A stretch of 64,000 nucleotides of DNA from contig NC_085861.1 in the NCBI RefSeq assembly GCF_034702125.1, positions 663,806-727,805 of the forward strand, given 5' to 3'. The notes beneath the pieces are model-generated. The model saw only the letters and a program-made list of their open reading frames with translations. It ran no database searches and was not told the DNA's origin. The DNA is from Engraulis encrasicolus (lineage: Eukaryota; Chordata; Actinopteri; Clupeiformes; Engraulidae). A program made the position numbers and the translations under genes. Positions 56,041-64,000 of the stretch are shown here, one piece after another; position 1 is the stretch's first letter, and the number at the start of each line of letters is the position of its first letter.

Positions 56041-56172
56041 TGTGTGTGTGTGAGTGCAAATGTGTGAGGTGTCAGCTGTTCCCAAACTGGGAGTCGCAGA
56101 GATGCTGAAGGGAGGTCGAGGACACACAAACTACCTGCCAATAAACACACACGCACAGAGACATGCTGTTGG

Positions 56173-57448
<1,276 letters not shown>

Positions 57449-57622
57449 CCTGGAGAGCTGTGAGCTGACAGATAAGAGTTGTCTGCATCTGGTCTCTGTC
57501 CTGTCATCTCCCTCATCACGTCTCACAGAGCTGCAGCTGGGTCACAATGATCTGCATGACTCTGGAGTGGAACTCTTGTGTTCTGGACTTCAACACCAAC
57601 ACTGCAGACTGGAGAAACTGGG
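57449..57622 (+). CDS. NLRC3-like gene, LRR exon 1
   Basis: A 174-nt exon between TGTTCCAG and G|GTAAGC, phase 2 on both sides, continuing exactly the phase-2 end of the NACHT exon. It reads [20 protein letters not shown], then [20 protein letters not shown] and CRLEKLG. This is one ribonuclease-inhibitor-type LRR pair, the standard 174-nt repeat exon of fish NLR genes. It would extend the ligand-sensing C-terminal repeat. Confidence 0.9.
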
Positions 57623-57639
57623 GTAAGCAGCATTTCATT

Positions 57640-58660
<1,021 letters not shown>

Positions 58661-58765
58661 GCACGCGCGTGTTCGCACACTCACATACACTTGATAAACA
58701 GCTCCATTGTTTGAGTGTATCAGACAGACATCACTGAAAGCTTTTCTCCCCTGGATTTCTCTCCT

Positions 58766-59920
<1,155 letters not shown>

Positions 59921-59921
59921 G

Positions 59922-59988
59922 GCTGTATAGGTGTTATCTGACAAAGGTGAGCTTTTCTTACAAGGCCTCTTCCCTGACCTCCTACACT

Positions 59989-59993
<5 letters not shown>
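59922..59993 (+). pseudogene. Decayed LRR exon of the NLR gene
   Basis: After a TGTTCCAG acceptor the sequence GCTGTATAGGTGTTATCTGA aligns to the start of the LRR exons at 60850 and 61180 (GCTGA.TA..TGTAAGCTGA). It decays after about 70 bp into a GT tract. The readable part is LYRCYLTK. A donor AAAG|GTGAGC after 25 nt would give a phase-0 end that does not fit the neighbours, so it is probably skipped. Confidence 0.65.
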
Positions 59994-60054
<61 letters not shown>

Positions 60055-60060
60055 CGTGCG

Positions 60061-60092
<32 letters not shown>

Positions 60093-60111
60093 CGTGTGTG
60101 TGTGTGTGTGT

Positions 60112-60151
<40 letters not shown>

Positions 60152-60187
60152 GTGTGTGTGTCTGAGTGTGTGCGTGTGTCTGAGTGT

Positions 60188-60224
<37 letters not shown>

Positions 60225-60302
60225 TGCCATGTGTGCGAGCGTGCGTGTGTGGTGTGTGTGTGTGTGTGACTGAGTGTGTGTGTGTGTGTGTCTGTGTGGT
60301 GT

Positions 60303-60351
<49 letters not shown>

Positions 60352-60376
60352 CGTGTGTGTGTGTGTGTGTGTGACT

Positions 60377-60417
<41 letters not shown>

Positions 60418-60514
60418 CGTGTGTGTGACTGAGTGTGTGCGTGTGTCTGTGTGTGTGTTTGTGTGTGTGTCTGTGTGTGTGTGTGTGCGTGCGTGTGTGT
60501 GTGTGTGTGTGACT

Positions 60515-60554
<40 letters not shown>

Positions 60555-60674
60555 GTGTGACTGAGTGTGTGCGTGTGTCTGTGTGTGTGTCTGTGTGTGT
60601 GTCTGTGTGCGTGCGTGTGTGTGTGTGTGTGTGACTGAGTGTGTGTGTGTGTGTGACTGAGTGTGTGTGTGACT

Positions 60675-60714
<40 letters not shown>

Positions 60715-60755
60715 AACGAGAGAGGCACGCGCCCATGTCCTCACTACCCTGACAT

Positions 60756-60813
<58 letters not shown>

Positions 60814-60840
60814 TGTGTGTGTGTGTCTGTGTGTGTCTGT
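59994..60840. repeat. Higher-order GT repeat array, about 720 bp
   Basis: Imperfect GT tract with regularly spaced variants (TGACTGAGTGTGTG, GTCTGTGTGTG, GCGTGCGTG) that repeat with a period of roughly 60-120 bp to 60710. It is followed by a unique spacer (60711-60752) and a second GT tract (60753-60843). Confidence 0.9.
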
Positions 60841-60849
60841 GTGTTCCAG

Positions 60850-61023
60850 GCTGAATAATTGTAAGCTGACAGGAAAGAGTTGTCCTCTTCTGGCCTCTGT
60901 CCTGTCCTCTCCCTCCTCACTTATCAAATCGCTGTACCTGTATGGTAATGACCTGAGAGACTCAGATGTTGAGCAGCTCTCTGCTCTGGAGAAAGACCCC
61001 AACTGTAGACTGGAGACACTAGT
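60850..61023 (+). CDS. NLRC3-like gene, LRR exon 2
   Basis: A 174-nt exon between TGTTCCAG and GT|GTGAGT, phase 2 on both sides. It reads LNNCKLTGKSCPLLASVLSS, then IKSLYLYGNDLRDSDVEQLS and CRLETLV. It follows LRR exon 1 in frame if the decayed exon is skipped. Highly similar to the next exon, indicating recent exon duplication. Confidence 0.88.
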
Positions 61024-61048
61024 GTGAGTAAAACACTCCTGTGTGTGT

Positions 61049-61164
<116 letters not shown>

Positions 61165-61179
61165 GTGTTTGTGTTCCAG

Positions 61180-61354
61180 GCTGAGTAGCTGTAAGCTGAC
61201 AGGAAAGAGTTGTCCTCTTCTGGCCTCTGCCCTGTCCTCTCCCTCCTCACGTATCAAATGGCTGCTCCTGTATAGTAATGGCCTGAGAGCCTCAGATGTT
61301 GAGCAGCTCTGGGCTCTGAAGAAAGACCCCAACTGTAGACTGGAGGAACTAGAG
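61180..61354 (+). CDS. NLRC3-like gene, LRR exon 3, donor displaced by a LINE
   Basis: Reads LSSCKLTGKSCPLLASALSS, then IKWLLLYSNGLRASDVEQLW and CRLEEL, in phase with LRR exon 2. Near its end, at CTAGAG, a 1.1-kb L2 LINE is inserted, and the original GTGAGT donor now lies at 62499-62504. A substitute donor NG|GTAAGG formed by the LINE tail at 61360 would lengthen the exon by about two codons and keep phase 2. One ambiguous base N is at 61358. Confidence 0.8.
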
Positions 61355-62494
61355 GCANGGTAAGGCAAGACAAGGCAAGGCAAGTTTATTTATATAGCGC
61401 ATTTCATACACAGGTGCAACTCAATGTGCTTCACAAAGTTAACAAATGTAAATGAAAGGAAAACAGGGAAATGAATTAGAGTCAAAAAAAAACATTTAAA
61501 ACATTAAGATAAAACATAAGGTAAAAATAATAATAAAATAAAACATAAATAAACATAAAACCTTGAAAAACAATTCTTATTTTACTTATTTACTTCTCTT
61601 ATTTTACCGTCTTTTCATTCAATAATTTAAGAAAGCATCTGAGAACAGCTTTGTCTTGAGTCTAGATTTAAAGCTATCAATAGTGGGTGCATTTTTTACG
61701 TCATCTGGAAGCTGATTCCAAAGCTTTGAAGCATAGAAGCTAAAGGCTGCCTCTCCACACTTTGTTTTGACTTTTGGAATCACCAGCAAATTCTTCTCCG
61801 TTGACCTTAGTGACCTAGTTGGTGCATACAGCTGAAACATATCCAGTAGATATGTGGGTCCCATTCCATTTAATGATTTAAATACAAGTAGCATTGCCTT
61901 AAAATCAATTCTGTAGCTTACTGGGAGCCAATGCAGCGATCTTAAAATTGGAGTAATGTGGTCAAACTTCCTTACCAGTTGAAGCTGTTTAATGGTCTTA
62001 TTTGGGAGGCCAGTAAACAGACTGTTACAGTAATCGACTTTACTAGAAATGAAGGCATGTATTAGCTTCTCCAGATCATGTTTAGACATCAGGCTCCTAA
62101 ATTTAGAGACGTTTTTTATGTGATAAAATGCAGACTTAGTAATAGCTTTCATGTGACTGTTGAAATTTAGGTCACTGTCAATGAGGACCCCAAGATTTTT
62201 AACTGTTTCCCTTGGTTTCAGTCCCTTCGTTTCAAGGATAGTAGCAATCTTTTGTCTCTCCTCTCTTTTCCCAAATATAATTACTTCAGTTTTTTCTGTG
62301 TTCAGCTGGAGGAAATTGTGAGACATCCATTTGTTAATTTGGTCCATGCAATGATAGAGTGATTCAAGGGGGGTGTAGTCATTGGGGGACATAGATAAGT
62401 AGAGCTGGGTATCATCCGCATAGCTATGGTAATTTATGGAGTTATTCTCAATAATGTGTCCCAGTGGCAACATATACAGATTGAACAGTCTCTA
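61355..62494 (-). mobile_element. 5'-truncated L2 LINE inserted at the LRR splice donor
   Basis: A minus-strand open frame of 284 codons (61619-62473) reads INYHSYADDTQLYLSM, NLGVLIDSDLNFNSHM, HAFISSKVDYCNSLFTGL, ITPILRSLHWLPVSYRI and KLWNQLPDDVKNA. These are the palm (YADD) to C-terminal part of an L2/CR1-clade reverse transcriptase. The 3' end is ATATAAATAAACTTGCCTTG with TTGCC repeats. A 5-bp target duplication TAGAG flanks it (61350-61354 and 62495-62499). The upstream part of the protein is missing, as usual for 5' truncation. Confidence 0.88.
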
Positions 62495-62498
62495 TAGA

Positions 62499-62504
62499 GT
62501 GAGT
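62499..62504 (+). promoter_or_regulatory. Original 5' splice site of LRR exon 3, now stranded
   Basis: CTATAGAGTGAGTAAAACA matches the exon-intron border of LRR exon 2 (CTAGTGTGAGTAAAACA at 61019-61035). The GTGAGT is now 1.1 kb downstream of its exon. Confidence 0.75.
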
Positions 62505-62519
62505 AAAACATCTGTTAAT

Positions 62520-63715
<1,196 letters not shown>

Positions 63716-64000
63716 TGTAAAAATATTGTATCGAACTGAGAATTTGCAATATGCAGTCGTGAAAGTGCATTGCGGTGGGTGAAATCAGAATCGTGATGCA
63801 CCCTCTCAAAGTTCTGTTGCTGTTCTGTTACCCTTCAGTCCACTACCCCATAATATGAGGTGACAGTCCTTCCAAACTTCAAATCATTATCATTATGATC
63901 ATTTAGTACATTTAGTATCTTACTTTTAGTAGCCTGTTGTAACCTATTCTACATATAACCTGTTGCAATTATTTTCTTTAAAACATTGGTAAAAAAAGAA

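Overview
This 64 kb window looks like teleost fish nuclear DNA. The basis is a FISNA-NACHT-LRR innate-immune receptor gene of the kind expanded in bony fishes, together with fish-type transposons: hAT, TTAA-flanked elements, DIRS, Penelope-like, Ty3/Gypsy, L2 and RTE LINEs, and tRNA-derived SINEs. It is also exceptionally rich in long (CA/GT)n, (CT)n, (CTTT)n and (CTAT)n tracts. The species cannot be fixed from the sequence. Most long open frames here are artefacts of these simple repeats and were left out.

Layout. 1-5.3 kb: the 3' end of a plus-strand gene, two exons joined in phase across a repeat-filled intron, followed by a microsatellite-dense 3' flank. 5.3-18.7 kb: mobile-element graveyard with a 154-bp MITE, an RTE LINE tail, a solo LTR, a decayed mobile-element gene, a DIRS tyrosine-recombinase relic split by a hAT insertion with a perfect 8-bp target duplication, a 1.9-kb palindrome flanked by TTAA, a Penelope GIY-YIG relic and another hAT element. 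18.76-27.25 kb: one hAT element with a perfect 8-bp target duplication, carrying a nested minus-strand Gypsy retrotransposon whose gag and pol frames are open. 27.3-34.9 kb: low-gene DNA with palindromic repeats, a solo LTR and segments paralogous to the region upstream of the NLR gene. 34.9-42.4 kb: a 7.5-kb element bounded by roughly 257-bp, nearly identical terminal inverted repeats full of a short iterated motif, containing a 120-bp satellite, a MITE and a TTAA-flanked element that itself holds a foldback. 42.7-47.9 kb: a minisatellite interrupted by a Penelope-like element, itself interrupted by a recent LTR retrotransposon. 48-64 kb: an NLRC3-like gene on the plus strand, with repeat-filled introns and an L2 LINE inserted exactly at an LRR exon splice donor.

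How the parts relate. Only two host genes are supported: the unidentified gene at 761-2875 and the NLR gene from about 49979 to beyond 62504. The Gypsy gag and pol would act together through a -1 frameshift; a canonical slippery heptamer sits immediately before the gag stop codon. The strongest oddities are (i) side-by-side spliced and unspliced copies of the same sequence in the putative Gypsy LTR, (ii) amplification of an exon end plus its splice donor as a minisatellite, (iii) the iteron-rich 7.5-kb element of unclear superfamily, and (iv) the LINE that separates an LRR exon from its splice donor. No rRNA genes, CRISPR arrays or functional tRNA genes were seen.
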